Shown: positions 9,707-18,937, counted from the first letter of the stretch. The stretch: DNA of 64,000 nucleotides from JAKAGZ01 sp963748105 (GCA_963748105.1 CAVVHP010000004.1:1-64000); one strand, 5' to 3'. Notes: generated by a model from the sequence alone, not told the origin. Translations and numbers: made by a program.

Positions 9707-11629
9707 TTATTTCTTTATCTTTTCGGAGTACATCTCGCTCGACTGCTCGAGCGATTTGTTTATCCTGTTTACAAGCCTGTGGGGATCGTTAAGATCGCCG
9801 GCAAGCAGCTGCGCGGCTTCGAATAATTCCTCAACTGTGTCTGTTATATATTCATCTTTTGAGTTCGCTTTGAACACCGTCAAAAGATTCCTGATGAGCT
9901 TATGGTCCCTGTTTATTTCGAATCCCTTTTTCTGCACACTCATATCTTTATTAGCCATTCTCATAATTTTCTGCATCTGTGATGACATCGTATCGTCGGG
10001 ATTTACGAGTACACAGGGACTTCCGCTCAGTCTCTTCGATTCTTTTACGTCTGTAACTCTGTCTCCTAAAATTTCTTTTACTCTTTTTAACAGGCTGTCA
10101 AATTGTTTTGCATCGTCTTTGCTTAATTCTTCTGGTTTGTCTTTTTTCTCTTCGTTGCTGTCTTTAAATTTATCGATTTTTTCAAGATCAACATTATCAA
10201 CCGATTTGAAATCGAAATCTTTAAATTTCCTTATTGAGCTTACCACGAACTCATCCAGCGGATCATATAGATAAAGAACTTCGAGTCCTTTATTCTTAAA
10301 TATCTCCATGTGCGGATCCTGTTCGATCGCTTCCCTGCTGTTTCCAAAAGCGTAATAAATTTCTTTCTGGTCTTCTTTAAATCTCGAAACATATTCTTCG
10401 AGAGAAGTGAATTCCTTTTCGTCTTTATTGTTCGAAGAATTAAATCTCAGGAGTTGCTGATATTTTTCCGCGTTTGTAAAATCTGTGTAACCGAGTTTGA
10501 AATACCTTCCGTGCTCTTTCCAGAATTCAATGTATTCTTCGGGTTTGTTCTTTGCCTTATCTATTAAATAGGAAAGGACCTGGCTCGTGACAGTGTTGGC
10601 GATCTTGGTGAAGACAATATTTTCCTGCAGGGTTTCCCTTGAAATATTCAGCGGGAGATCTTCCGAATCGACCACACCTTTTACGAAGTTCAGGTATTCA
10701 GGAAGAAGGTCCTTGTTCTTGTGCTGTATCAAAACTCTTCTTACATAAAGATCGAGACCGTAGTCTTCCCTGTTCATCCCGAAGAAATCGAAATTCTTTT
10801 TAGGAATAAATAGCAGGCTGTGGAACTGAATCGGCGCGTCGACAGATTTGTGAATTATATCCATCGGCTCATCATTGTCGTATGTTAAAAATTTATAAAA
10901 CTCTTTATACTGGTCGGGTTTTACACTGCTCTTCGGTTCTCTCCAGATAGCCGAAACGGTGTTTACTTTTTCCTTCCCGAGATAAATCGGGAACTGGATA
11001 AAATTAGAATGTTTTTTGATCGCTGTTTCCAATCTGTATTTTTCAGCAAATTCTTTAGCGTCTTCTTTTAAATGAATTTCAATCGTCGTTCCGCGTTTCA
11101 GCTTTTCATCTATCTCCGCGATCTGGTAGCTTCCGAGTCCATCGGAGCTCCACTCAACCGGCAGCGCATCCGGCAGGTATGACCTTGATTTTATAACCAC
11201 CTTATCGGCTACCATAAATACCGAGTAGAAACCCACGCCGAACTTTCCGATAATATTGTTGGCGTCGGCCTTATTTTCCTGCAAAGTCTTTATAAAATCA
11301 GCACTTCCGGACTTTGCAATTGTACCGATATTTTTAACAAGCTCGTCCCTTGTCATACCGATACCGGTATCGGAGATGGTTATCGTGTTTTTCTTATCGT
11401 CAAAATTTACCCTTATCTCCAGCGGCAGATCCTTGTCCGCGATCTTCGTTCCCTTTGTGGATTGAAATCTTAATTTATCCAATGCATCAGAAGAGTTGGA
11501 AATCAACTCACGCAGGAAAATTTCCCTGCTGGTGTAGAGTGAATGCACAAGAATATCCAGAAGCTGTTTCACTTCCGCTTTAAATTGAAACTTGCTCGTT
11601 TTTTTAGCTGTTGTCTGCTCTGAACTCAT
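9707..11629 (-). CDS. htpG: Molecular chaperone HtpG (Hsp90)
   Basis: This 640-residue bacterial Hsp90 starts MSSEQTTAKKTSKFQFKAEV at 11629, preceded by a GGAGATAG ribosome-binding site. The N-terminal GHKL ATPase shows ELISNSSDALDKLRF (Mg/ATP Asn), DTGIGMT and IIGKFGVGFYS. The middle domain contains the catalytic arginine segment around LPLNISRETLQEN, and a dimerisation domain follows. It is a dimeric ATP-dependent chaperone of the cytoplasm that hands clients to and from DnaK. It is transcribed in the same direction as the neighbouring clpB, dnaJ-like and hsp20 genes but is separated from them by repeat elements. Confidence 0.96.
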   Translation of the reverse strand: MSSEQTTAKKTSKFQFKAEVKQLLDILVHSLYTSREIFLRELISNSSDALDKLRFQSTKGTKIADKDLPLEIRVNFDDKKNTITISDTGIGMTRDELVKNIGTIAKSGSADFIKTLQENKADANNIIGKFGVGFYSVFMVADKVVIKSRSYLPDALPVEWSSDGLGSYQIAEIDEKLKRGTTIEIHLKEDAKEFAEKYRLETAIKKHSNFIQFPIYLGKEKVNTVSAIWREPKSSVKPDQYKEFYKFLTYDNDEPMDIIHKSVDAPIQFHSLLFIPKKNFDFFGMNREDYGLDLYVRRVLIQHKNKDLLPEYLNFVKGVVDSEDLPLNISRETLQENIVFTKIANTVTSQVLSYLIDKAKNKPEEYIEFWKEHGRYFKLGYTDFTNAEKYQQLLRFNSSNNKDEKEFTSLEEYVSRFKEDQKEIYYAFGNSREAIEQDPHMEIFKNKGLEVLYLYDPLDEFVVSSIRKFKDFDFKSVDNVDLEKIDKFKDSNEEKKDKPEELSKDDAKQFDSLLKRVKEILGDRVTDVKESKRLSGSPCVLVNPDDTMSSQMQKIMRMANKDMSVQKKGFEINRDHKLIRNLLTVFKANSKDEYITDTVEELFEAAQLLAGDLNDPHRLVNRINKSLEQSSEMYSEKIKK

Positions 11630-11673
11630 TAGACTATCTCCGTGTTTTTTGGTTTGTAAAATTTTTTGTTTTC

Positions 11674-11817
11674 CTGTCATTTCGAATCCCGGTTCCTGAG
11701 CTTGTCGAAGGAAACGGGTGAGAAATCTTTTTCATTATTTGTGGGTAATAGATTTCTCAGTTGCCCCGACACCCTTCGATAAACTCAGGGTCCCGTCGGG
11801 GCTCCTTCGAAATGACA
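11674..11817. repeat. Large palindromic repeat between htpG and the dnaJ-like gene
   Basis: The outer arms are TGTCATTTCGAATCCC and GGGGCTCCTTCGAAATGACA, the inner arms GAGAAATCTTTT and ATAGATTTCTC, with nested CTTGTCGAAGG and CCCCGAC / GTCGGGG stems. It ends exactly at the base before the stop codon of the downstream gene (11818), so it may also act as that gene's transcription end. Confidence 0.8.
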
Positions 11818-12738
11818 TTATTTTCCTAACTCTCTTAATTCTTCAAATAACTCAATTTCCTTTCTCGATAATTTCTTCGGAACGTTAATCAATACCTTCA
11901 CAAACAAATCGCCTCTGGAATTCGGGTTATCCGTTCTAGCCATTCCCATGCCTTTCAATCTTAAAGTCGTTCCGCTGTCAGTTCCTTTTTCAATATTTAC
12001 CATCAATCTTTTGCCGTCTATCGTTTCAATCTTTTCTTTTCCGCCGAGTACCGCTGAAAAAAGATCAACATTTAAATTGAAATAAAGATCATCTCCCTTT
12101 CGCTCGAACCAGGGATGATCGGTTATATGAATTATTAAATATAGATCTCCTCTTTCACCGCCGCTTCTTCCCTGCTGTCCGAGACCCTTTAATCTTAATT
12201 TTTTTCCTTCCACAATTCCGGGTGTAATCTTTATCTTAATTTTTTGCCCGTTGATCCTTAATTGTCTTTCTCCACCGCGGTGCGCTTCTTCAAGTGTAAT
12301 ATTTAAAGTCGATTCGTAATCACCCCCTCTCTGTGCCCGTGTACGTGCACCGCCAAAAGGAGAACCACCGCCTGCCGATCTGAATCCGCCGCTGCCAAAG
12401 AAACTCTCAAAGAAATCGGAAAAGCCACCTACATTTCCGAAGAGATCATTTATATCGCCTGAGAAATGATAACCATCCTGCCCTCCGCCGAATCCGCTTC
12501 CGGCGTTCGCGTACTGTCTCCAGTTTGATCCGAGGGTGTCATATTTTTTTCTCTTATCCGGATCGCTTAAAACTTCGTTTGCTTCTGTAATTTCCTTAAA
12601 CTTTTCTTCCGCAGCTTTATCATCAGGGTTGCGGTCAGGATGATATTTCATAGCGAGCTTGCGATATGCTTTTTTTATTTCGTCAGTTGTCGCCGTTTTT
12701 TCGACTCCGAGTATTTTGTAATAGTCTTTAAAATCCAT
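11818..12738 (-). CDS. DnaJ-family co-chaperone, CbpA type
   Basis: The 306-residue protein opens with a J domain (MDFKDYYKILGVEKTATTDE) with His33-Pro34-Asp35, which stimulates DnaK ATP hydrolysis. A Gly/Phe-rich linker (about residues 75-135, GSGFGGGQDGY, FFGSGGFRSAGGG) follows, then the two C-terminal beta-barrel domains (LNITLEEAHRGGERQL to VLINVPKKLSRKE). The CxxCxGxG zinc repeats of true DnaJ are absent, so it is the CbpA/DnaJ class B type. In E. coli such proteins act in stress and nucleoid binding; here the surrounding clpB, htpG and hsp20 support a role in protein quality control. Confidence 0.9.
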   Translation of the reverse strand: MDFKDYYKILGVEKTATTDEIKKAYRKLAMKYHPDRNPDDKAAEEKFKEITEANEVLSDPDKRKKYDTLGSNWRQYANAGSGFGGGQDGYHFSGDINDLFGNVGGFSDFFESFFGSGGFRSAGGGSPFGGARTRAQRGGDYESTLNITLEEAHRGGERQLRINGQKIKIKITPGIVEGKKLRLKGLGQQGRSGGERGDLYLIIHITDHPWFERKGDDLYFNLNVDLFSAVLGGKEKIETIDGKRLMVNIEKGTDSGTTLRLKGMGMARTDNPNSRGDLFVKVLINVPKKLSRKEIELFEELRELGK

Positions 12739-12801
12739 AATTGGTTTTTATTTAATTTTTATGCTATTCTAATTTCACATTTCGAAAAAGCAGAACAGTT
12801 A

Positions 12802-12865
12802 TCATTCTGAACTTGTTTCAGAATCGAATTAATCAAGCCGATCCCGAAACTAGTTCGGGATGACA
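12802..12865. repeat. CATTCTGAAC...GATCCCGAAACTAGTTCGGGATGACA element
   Basis: CATTCTGAACTTGTTTCAG is followed by the palindrome GATCCCGAAACTAGTTCGGG and ATGACA. It is a second copy of the right-hand unit at 4570-4597 and lies between hsp20 and the dnaJ-like gene. Confidence 0.7.
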
Positions 12866-12907
12866 GGCGGTGAAATTAGAATAACCTGTTTCATCAAACA
12901 AAATAGA

Positions 12908-12936
12908 AAAGGGTAACTAAAACATAGCTACCCTTT
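12908..12936 (-). terminator. Terminator of hsp20
   Basis: AAAGGGTA / TACCCTTT arms flank a 13-base loop; on the minus strand the stem is followed by TCTATTTTG. It lies 25 bases past the hsp20 stop codon. Confidence 0.7.
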
Positions 12937-12960
12937 CCAAAGCACTACCGAGACAATTTA

Positions 12961-13425
12961 TTAATTAACTTTAATTTCTAATTCTTTTGGTTTTGCTTCT
13001 TCTGCTTTTGGAATGATAACCTTTAATTGTCCGTCTTTAAATTCGGCCTTAATGTTTTCAGCCTGAATTTGTTTCGGCAGTGTAAACGACCTGAAGTATT
13101 TTCCGTATGTTCTTTCTATCCTGTGATACTTCGATTCTTTATCTTCTTTTTCCTGTTTTCTTTCACCGCTAATTTTAAGTTCACCGTCTTCGTAGCTTAA
13201 CTTCAGATCATTTTTTGTAACGCCTGGTAAATCCATCTTTAACAAATACTCATCTTTGCTTTCTGAAATATCTGTTAGTGGTGACCAAACTGCGTTTTCT
13301 AATTCTTCTGTGTTCTGATCGCCGTCGTCAAATCCAAATCTGCGATTGAATGAATTGAATAATTTGCCGAACTCGCGTTCAACGTCCATTAAATCCCTGC
13401 TTGGGTTCCATCTTATAAGTGTCAT
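12961..13425 (-). CDS. Small heat-shock protein, Hsp20/alpha-crystallin family
   Basis: The 154-residue protein starts MTLIRWNPSRDLMDVEREFG at 13425, chosen over an upstream in-frame start because AAAGGAGGCG lies just before it. The alpha-crystallin domain runs from about residue 45, with YLLKMDLPGVTKNDLKLSYE and the conserved YGKYFRSFTLPKQI and DGQLKVIIPKAE ends. It is an ATP-independent holdase that keeps unfolded proteins soluble for DnaK/ClpB. It is the first gene of the minus-strand chaperone block and has its own terminator. Confidence 0.94.
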   Translation of the reverse strand: MTLIRWNPSRDLMDVEREFGKLFNSFNRRFGFDDGDQNTEELENAVWSPLTDISESKDEYLLKMDLPGVTKNDLKLSYEDGELKISGERKQEKEDKESKYHRIERTYGKYFRSFTLPKQIQAENIKAEFKDGQLKVIIPKAEEAKPKELEIKVN

Positions 13426-13790
13426 AATAACGCCTCCTTTTAATAAAATCATTTATTTAATTATATGTTTATAAGGACACTTAATTATTGTCATAATTAT
13501 AGAATCAAGTTGTGTGCCAGCCAGACAAAAACACCTTAAGTATTAGTAATATAATAATTTACAGCAGAAACAACTTTTGTACAGTGATCTGCCATAATGA
13601 CGTAAATAATGACGGGGTTTACAACCTGATGTAAAATTTTGTCAAAAATTATGACATTATTTCAATAATATGGTAAAAACAGTTATTGTTTATTATTAAA
13701 TAATTTAATATTAAAATTATTACTTTCTGGTTCATTGAGAAAGGTGATTATTTTGTTTATTTTTGCAGGCTTGAATAAAATTAACTTTCC
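13426..13790. promoter_or_regulatory. Divergent control region between hsp20 and mnmE
   Basis: This 365-base AT-rich region holds no gene. It contains TGTCATAATT (13489) and its inverted partner AATTATGACA (13648), a further ATAATGACG pair near 13597 and 13609, and a sigma-54-like sequence on the minus strand at 13504-13519. No CIRCE element (TTAGCACTC-N9-GAGTGCTAA) is present. Confidence 0.5.
13504..13519 (-). promoter_or_regulatory. Candidate sigma-54-type promoter of hsp20
   Basis: On the minus strand the sequence is TGGCACACAACTTGAT. This fits TGGCACRNNNNTTGCW at every defined position but one (GA instead of GC at -12). The predicted transcription start would leave a leader of about 65 bases before the hsp20 start. 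A TATAAT hexamer lies just downstream, so a sigma-70 reading remains possible. Confidence 0.35.
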
Positions 13791-15152
13791 ATGAAAAAAT
13801 CTGTTTCTGAAGATACAATTGCAGCAATTGCGACCCCATCTGGAGTCGGTGCGATATCGGTAATCCGCGTGAGCGGGGATGAATCGTTTGATGCGGTCGA
13901 TTCGATTTTCCAGGGAAAGATAAAACTTGCTGAAGCAGATTCGCATACAATTCATTACGGAAAAATAGTAGAATTGGACGGCGGCATGATAGACGATGTG
14001 TTGATTTCGGTTTTTAGAAATCCTCATTCATATACCGGGGAAGACAGTGTTGAAATCAGCACACACGGAAACCCGTTTATCGCGAAGAAAATACTTGAGT
14101 TGCTTGTCCAAAAAGATGTAAGGCTGGCAGAAGCGGGGGAGTTTACCAAAAGAGCCTTCCTGAACAATAAACTGGATCTAGCACAGGCAGAAGCAGTGGC
14201 AGATGTAATTTCATCCAGGACGGAAGCATCGCTGCACGGCGCCAGAAATCAGCTTGACGGCCTGCTTTCGCAAAAAGTGGAAGAGCTGAGAAGTATGCTG
14301 GTAAACGCGTCTTCATTCGTGGAGCTGGAACTCGATTTTGCGGAAGAGGATATTGAATTTATAGGTCATGATGAACTGCTGGGCAGAATTGATAAAATAA
14401 CGAAAGAAATCCAAAAACTTCTGGAAACTTATTCATTTGGCAGGGTGATAAGAGATGGAATAAACGTGGCCCTGGTTGGGAGCCCGAATGTAGGAAAATC
14501 ATCACTATTGAACTACATACTGAAAGAATACCGAGCGATAGTAAGCAGTATACCCGGAACGACGCGTGATGTAATAAGAGAGGATGTCTCGATAGACGGG
14601 ATTTTATTCAGACTATACGACACTGCGGGAATTCGTGTCTCGGAAGATGAGATAGAAAAAGAAGGTGTACTTAGAAGCAGGGAAGTTGTTAAAAACTCCG
14701 ATGTGGTCCTTTTTATAAATGACGTAGTGCAGGGAGTAAGCAAAGAACTTAAAGAGGAATTACTCAGCCTGTCTGAAAAGGATAAGATTTTAACCGTTCT
14801 AAATAAAATTGATATAGCACAAAATCCGGTGAAAGAAGCAGACATTTGTATATCAGCAAAAACAGGGGAGGGAATAGAAACTCTCTTTAAGGAGTTAAAA
14901 GAGACAGCACTCGGTATTTCTTCCTACAGCGAGAAGTCGGCTGTTGTCTCTAATCTGAGACATTACAACTGTCTGAAGAAAGCAAACGAAAGCCTTGGTA
15001 ATGCCAAGGAATCAGTGAATAATAAATTAAGCGGTGAATTCATAGCCGTGGATCTCAGAAACGCTGCGGATAATCTTGGAGAAATAATAGGTGAAGTAAC
15101 GAGCGATGATATTTTGAACAATATCTTCACAAAGTTTTGTATAGGAAAATAG
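13791..15152 (+). CDS. mnmE: tRNA modification GTPase MnmE
   Basis: The 453-residue protein has the N-terminal tetrahydrofolate-binding domain (DTIAAIATPSGVGAISVIRV), a helical domain and an inserted G domain. The G domain has G1 GSPNVGKSSL, the G2/switch GTTRD, G3 DTAGIR, G4 NKID and SAKTG. It ends in the conserved FCIGK, whose Cys is required for activity. With MnmG it makes the 5-carboxymethylaminomethyl group on the wobble uridine of several tRNAs. The stop codon abuts a parS-like site, and mnmG lies 148 bases downstream. Confidence 0.97.
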   Translation: MKKSVSEDTIAAIATPSGVGAISVIRVSGDESFDAVDSIFQGKIKLAEADSHTIHYGKIVELDGGMIDDVLISVFRNPHSYTGEDSVEISTHGNPFIAKKILELLVQKDVRLAEAGEFTKRAFLNNKLDLAQAEAVADVISSRTEASLHGARNQLDGLLSQKVEELRSMLVNASSFVELELDFAEEDIEFIGHDELLGRIDKITKEIQKLLETYSFGRVIRDGINVALVGSPNVGKSSLLNYILKEYRAIVSSIPGTTRDVIREDVSIDGILFRLYDTAGIRVSEDEIEKEGVLRSREVVKNSDVVLFINDVVQGVSKELKEELLSLSEKDKILTVLNKIDIAQNPVKEADICISAKTGEGIETLFKELKETALGISSYSEKSAVVSNLRHYNCLKKANESLGNAKESVNNKLSGEFIAVDLRNAADNLGEIIGEVTSDDILNNIFTKFCIGK

Positions 15153-15155
15153 CCC

Positions 15156-15169
15156 GTTTCACGTGGAAC
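15156..15169. promoter_or_regulatory. parS-like site, one mismatch
   Basis: GTTTCACGTGGAAC differs at one position from the ParB-binding core GTTTCACGTGAAAC. It begins four bases after the mnmE stop codon and 111 bases before a perfect copy. Confidence 0.75.
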
Positions 15170-15195
15170 TTTTGTAATGTATAATGAATAATGTA

Positions 15196-15250
15196 CAATT
15201 TATAATGAAACCCGGAAAGTTGAATTTTCTTCATTATGCATTATAAATTG
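15196..15250. repeat. Inverted repeat between the two parS sites
   Basis: CAATTTATAATG (15196-15207) and CATTATAAATTG (15239-15250) are perfect 12-base arms around a 31-base loop. Imperfect pairing continues outward (AATGTA / TTTACAT). It may be an mnmE terminator-like hairpin or a small palindromic insertion; there is no U-run. Confidence 0.6.
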
Positions 15251-15266
15251 ACTTTTACATTGATCC

Positions 15267-15280
15267 GTTTCACGTGAAAC
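15267..15280. promoter_or_regulatory. parS site, perfect core
   Basis: GTTTCACGTGAAAC is the exact 14-bp palindromic core of the chromosomal ParB-binding site conserved across bacteria. It lies 20 bases upstream of the mnmG start. parA and parB are not in the window. Confidence 0.88.
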
Positions 15281-15299
15281 TTAGGAAAAATGCGCTTTT

Positions 15300-17178
15300 A
15301 TGAAGAATTATGACGTTATTGTAATAGGTGGGGGACACGCAGGGATTGAAGCGGCCTGCTCGGCGGCCAATATGGGCTGTTCAGTTGGGCTGCTGACTAT
15401 GGACAGGTATGCCATCGGGAGGATGTCCTGTAACCCGGCTATCGGTGGAACAGCAAAAGGCCATCTTGTCAGGGAGGTAGATGCGCTAGGCGGAATAATG
15501 GGAAGGATTTCTGATAAAACGGGTATTCAATTCAGGATGCTGAATAAGTCGAAGGGCCCGGCTGTCTGGTCACCGAGATGCCAGTCGGATAGGAAGCTTT
15601 ATTCCGAAGAAGCCTATCGCGTGGTAAATTCCACAAAAAATCTCGAGATAGTAGAAGCATCAGTTGTGGGCATTCTTTCAGAGGATGGAAATGTAAAAGG
15701 AGTTTTGACTGGGAATGGAGATGAGGTTTTTTGTAAAGCCCTGGTCCTTTCATCGGGTACTTTTTTAAATGGACTGATGCATACAGGTCTGACTTCTACA
15801 AGTGGTGGAAGATTCGGGGAAAAACCGGCGACCGGAATCACGGAATCTCTTATTAAGCTGGGTTTTGAATCGGGAAGATTGAAAACCGGAACTCCTCCCA
15901 GGTTAAAGAAAGATTCCATCAACTTCGATATTCTTGAAGTTCAGCCGGGGGATGAAAATCCGCAGCCATTTTCTCACTTTACCGACAGATCAAAGTTTCC
16001 GGAGCTTCCCCAGGTTCCATGTCATATTACGTACACTGATCCGGAAGTTCATAAAATTCTGGAAAAGGGTTTCCAGGATTCTCCGATGTTTACCGGCAGG
16101 ATTAAAGGTGTCGGTCCGAGATATTGTCCATCTATTGAGGATAAAATTGTTCGCTTCGCTGATAAGGAAAGTCACCAGCTTTTTCTCGAGCCGGAAGGTC
16201 TGGATTCCGATTTGATTTATGTCAATGGTTTTTCTTCTTCGCTCTGCTGGTGAAATTCAGCTTGAGGCATTGCACAAAATTAAGGGACTGGAAAATTGCG
16301 AAATGGTTCGTCCCGGTTACGCTGTAGAATATGATTTCTTTCCGCCTCACCAGGTTGACCTGACACTGGAAACAAAAGTAATAAAAGGACTTTATTTTGC
16401 CGGGCAGATTAACGGCACATCCGGTTACGAGGAAGCTGCTGCCCAGGGATTAGTTGCGGGAATAAATGCGGCGGCAAAAATTAAAGGCATGCCCGAGTTT
16501 GTTCTTAAAAGAAGCGAGGCTTACATCGGTGTTTTGATCGACGATCTCGTGAACAAATCAACTGAGGAGCCTTACAGGATGTTTACCTCGCGCGCCGAAC
16601 ACCGGCTGCTTCTGCGCCAGGATAATGCGGACAGGAGACTGATGGGATACGGGCATGATCTCGGGTTAATTTCAAAAGAGGATCATGACCGTGTGATTGA
16701 AAATGAAAAATTAATCTCAGAAAGTCTCGAGCTATTTGCGAAAACAAAACTGCACGCCCGTGATATAAATCCTTTCCTCGAATCGAAAGGATTGAACGGT
16801 ATCGATTCTACTGAAACTATTTCAAAATTATGTAAACGCCCGGAGCTAACATTAAGAGAATTAATTTCGGTAAACCACATTGGTGAAGAAGCGGTAGTAA
16901 AAAATCTGCTCAGTAACTCAGCCGCGCTCGAGCAGGTTGAGATAGAACTGAAATACGAAGGATATATTAAACGGCAGCACGAAACTGTTGGCAGGCTGGA
17001 AAAATATGAAGACACAAACATTCCTTTAACATTAAACTATTTAACATTAAAATCATTTTCCGCGGAGGGAAGGGAAAAGCTAAACAAAGTTAAACCCCGT
17101 TCTATAGGCCAAGCATCAAGAATATCAGGAGTTACACCTTCAGATATTTCTATTTTATTGGTATATTTGAAAAACTAA
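15300..17178 (+). CDS. mnmG: tRNA uridine-5-carboxymethylaminomethyl modification enzyme MnmG, one frameshift
   Basis: This FAD enzyme is the partner of MnmE in wobble-uridine modification. The N-terminus has the dinucleotide motif VIGGGHAGIEAACSAANMG. Family motifs SCNPAIGGTAKGHLVREVDA, the CPSIEDKIVRF segment, GQINGTSGYEEAAAQGL and the C-terminal helical tRNA/MnmE-binding domain (VNHIGEEAVV...) are all present. Near 16240-16250, in VNGFSSSL, the frame shifts by one base; the second frame resumes at GEIQLEALHKIKGLENC without loss. Corrected length is about 626 residues, normal for MnmG. It is likely co-transcribed with rsmG 15 bases downstream. Confidence 0.95.
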
Positions 17179-17193
17179 TTTATGAGGGGTTAA

Positions 17194-17877
17194 ATGATCG
17201 ACGTCCAGAATGAACTTCAGAAAGAATTACTCTCATTCTACTGGGAAAACGGACTAAACCTCGATACAATGAAGGCACAACAGCTCGCCTATTTTGCTGA
17301 TCTTGTAGTTGAAAAAAATGAAAGTGTAAATTTAATTTCACGACGTGATGCAAATAAGATAATTGAAAATCACGTCTTCATTTCTTCCTACATCAGTAAA
17401 TACATTCCTGAAAAATGTTTCAATTTTCTGGATATAGGCACCGGGGGGGGGTTCCCGGGGATACCGCTCGCAATTATGCGCCCGGAAATGAAGGGGGTAC
17501 TGGTTGACTCAACCGGAAAAAAAATTCAGGCTGTCCAGGAATTTATAGACAAACTGAAATTAAGCAACGTTGTTGCTGAAAACAGAAGAGTCGAAAGCCA
17601 GGAATTTATTGGTCATTATTCCGATACTTTTGATCTGGTTGCAAGCCGTGCAACGGTTCCGCTAATTATTTTATTCCGCTATGCTTTGCCATTAATAAAA
17701 GACAAGGCATACCTGATTGCCGTTAAAGGTGGCGATCTGGCAGAGGAATACAAAAAGGCAGAACTGAAATACAAAGCTTACATTAAGAAGTCAACTATTT
17801 ATGATCTTTCATACAAACCGACCAATGTAAGGAATCAAAAAGGAAAGAAGCTGATATTGCTGGAGCTGAATAAATGA
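17194..17877 (+). CDS. rsmG: 16S rRNA (guanine527-N7)-methyltransferase RsmG
   Basis: The 227-residue class I methyltransferase has VNLISRRDANKIIENHVFIS near the N-terminus and the SAM motif FLDIGTGGGFPGIPLAI at about residues 78-94. Motifs LVDSTGKKIQAV and VASRATVPL follow. It methylates N7 of G527 in the 530 loop of 16S rRNA; loss gives low-level streptomycin resistance. The context mnmE-mnmG-rsmG is conserved in many bacteria. Its stop overlaps the murQ start in ATGA. Confidence 0.95.
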   Translation: MIDVQNELQKELLSFYWENGLNLDTMKAQQLAYFADLVVEKNESVNLISRRDANKIIENHVFISSYISKYIPEKCFNFLDIGTGGGFPGIPLAIMRPEMKGVLVDSTGKKIQAVQEFIDKLKLSNVVAENRRVESQEFIGHYSDTFDLVASRATVPLIILFRYALPLIKDKAYLIAVKGGDLAEEYKKAELKYKAYIKKSTIYDLSYKPTNVRNQKGKKLILLELNK

Positions 17878-18816
17878 GTTCTGCTGATGATGCAAAAGAT
17901 CTTTTTGCAGAAATAAGCAAACTACATACTGAGCAGCGCAATAAAAACTCTATGGATATAGACGCGCGCTCAACTTCAGAAATATTAAAAATTATAAATA
18001 GCGAAGATAAAACAGTTCCGCTGGCGGTTGAAAAAGAACTGCCGTACATCGAACAGGCTGTTGAATTAATTGTAGCCGCTCTTAAAAACGAAGGGCGGCT
18101 TTTATATTTTGGAGCGGGCACCAGCGGCAGACTGGGAGTGGTTGACGCTTCCGAATGCCCCCCTACTTTCGGCACAGATCCGGAATTAATCCAGGGATTT
18201 ATCGCCGGGGGAAAGGAAGCGATGTTCCGCGCGCAGGAAGGCGCGGAGGATCTTGAGGAAAACGGCGCAAAGGATGTAATTGCGGCAAAAGTAGATTCAA
18301 AGGATGTTGTTTGCGGAATCGCCGCGAGCAGGAGAACTCCCTACGTAATCGGCGCTGTAAAAAAAGCAAAAGAGCTCGGTGCCAAAACGCTTTACATTAA
18401 CCTGCAACCCAAGAGAAGAATTTGATATAAAAGAAGTAGATGTCGCTATTTGTCCGTACGTTGGACCTGAAGTAGTAATGGGATCAACAAGGATGAAAAG
18501 CGGAACTGCGCAGAAACTCGTTTTAAATATGCTCACTACCGCTTCGATGATACGACTGGGAAAAGTATATGAGAACATGATGATTGATCTGCAGATGACG
18601 AACAAAAAATTAGTTGAACGATCGAAAAGAATTGTGATGACAATTACCGGTGTAAGTTATGATGAAGCTGCGGATATATTGAAGAAAGCGGATGGACACG
18701 TTAAAACTGCGCTGGTGATGATAAAGGCAAGAGTATCTGCTGATGAAGCGCGGGAACTATTGGCCGAAACGGATGGTTTTGTCAGGAAAGCGATTGAAAT
18801 GAAGAAACACCACTAA
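17874..18816 (+). CDS. murQ: N-acetylmuramic acid 6-phosphate etherase MurQ, one frameshift
   Basis: MurQ cleaves the lactyl ether of MurNAc-6-phosphate to GlcNAc-6-phosphate and lactate during peptidoglycan recycling. Visible are the substrate motif RLLYFGAGTSGRLGVVDASE, CPPTFGTDPELIQGFIAGG, and the SIS-domain segments VVMGSTRMKSGTAQKLVLNM and GKVYENMMIDLQMTNKKL. One extra A near 18402 shifts the frame; after correction the joint reads TLYITCNPREEFD and the protein has about 314 residues. The C-terminal UBA-like helices end at MKKHH. It overlaps rsmG by four bases, so it is translated from the same operon. Confidence 0.94.
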
Positions 18817-18887
18817 TTTACACTGGCTGAGCTCGCTCTCAGCGTGGTGAATGAATCTGCTTTCTTAACATAATAGTAATTAACTCC

Positions 18888-18911
18888 GGGGTTCTTTACC
18901 TGAACCCCTTT
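18888..18911 (+). terminator. Rho-independent terminator after murQ
   Basis: GGGGTTC-TTTACCT-GAACCCC is a perfect 7-bp stem followed by TTTCGTGG, ending the mnmG-rsmG-murQ unit 27 bases before the next gene. Confidence 0.6.
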
Positions 18912-18937
18912 CGTGGTTTTAAACAATCCGGGAAAAT

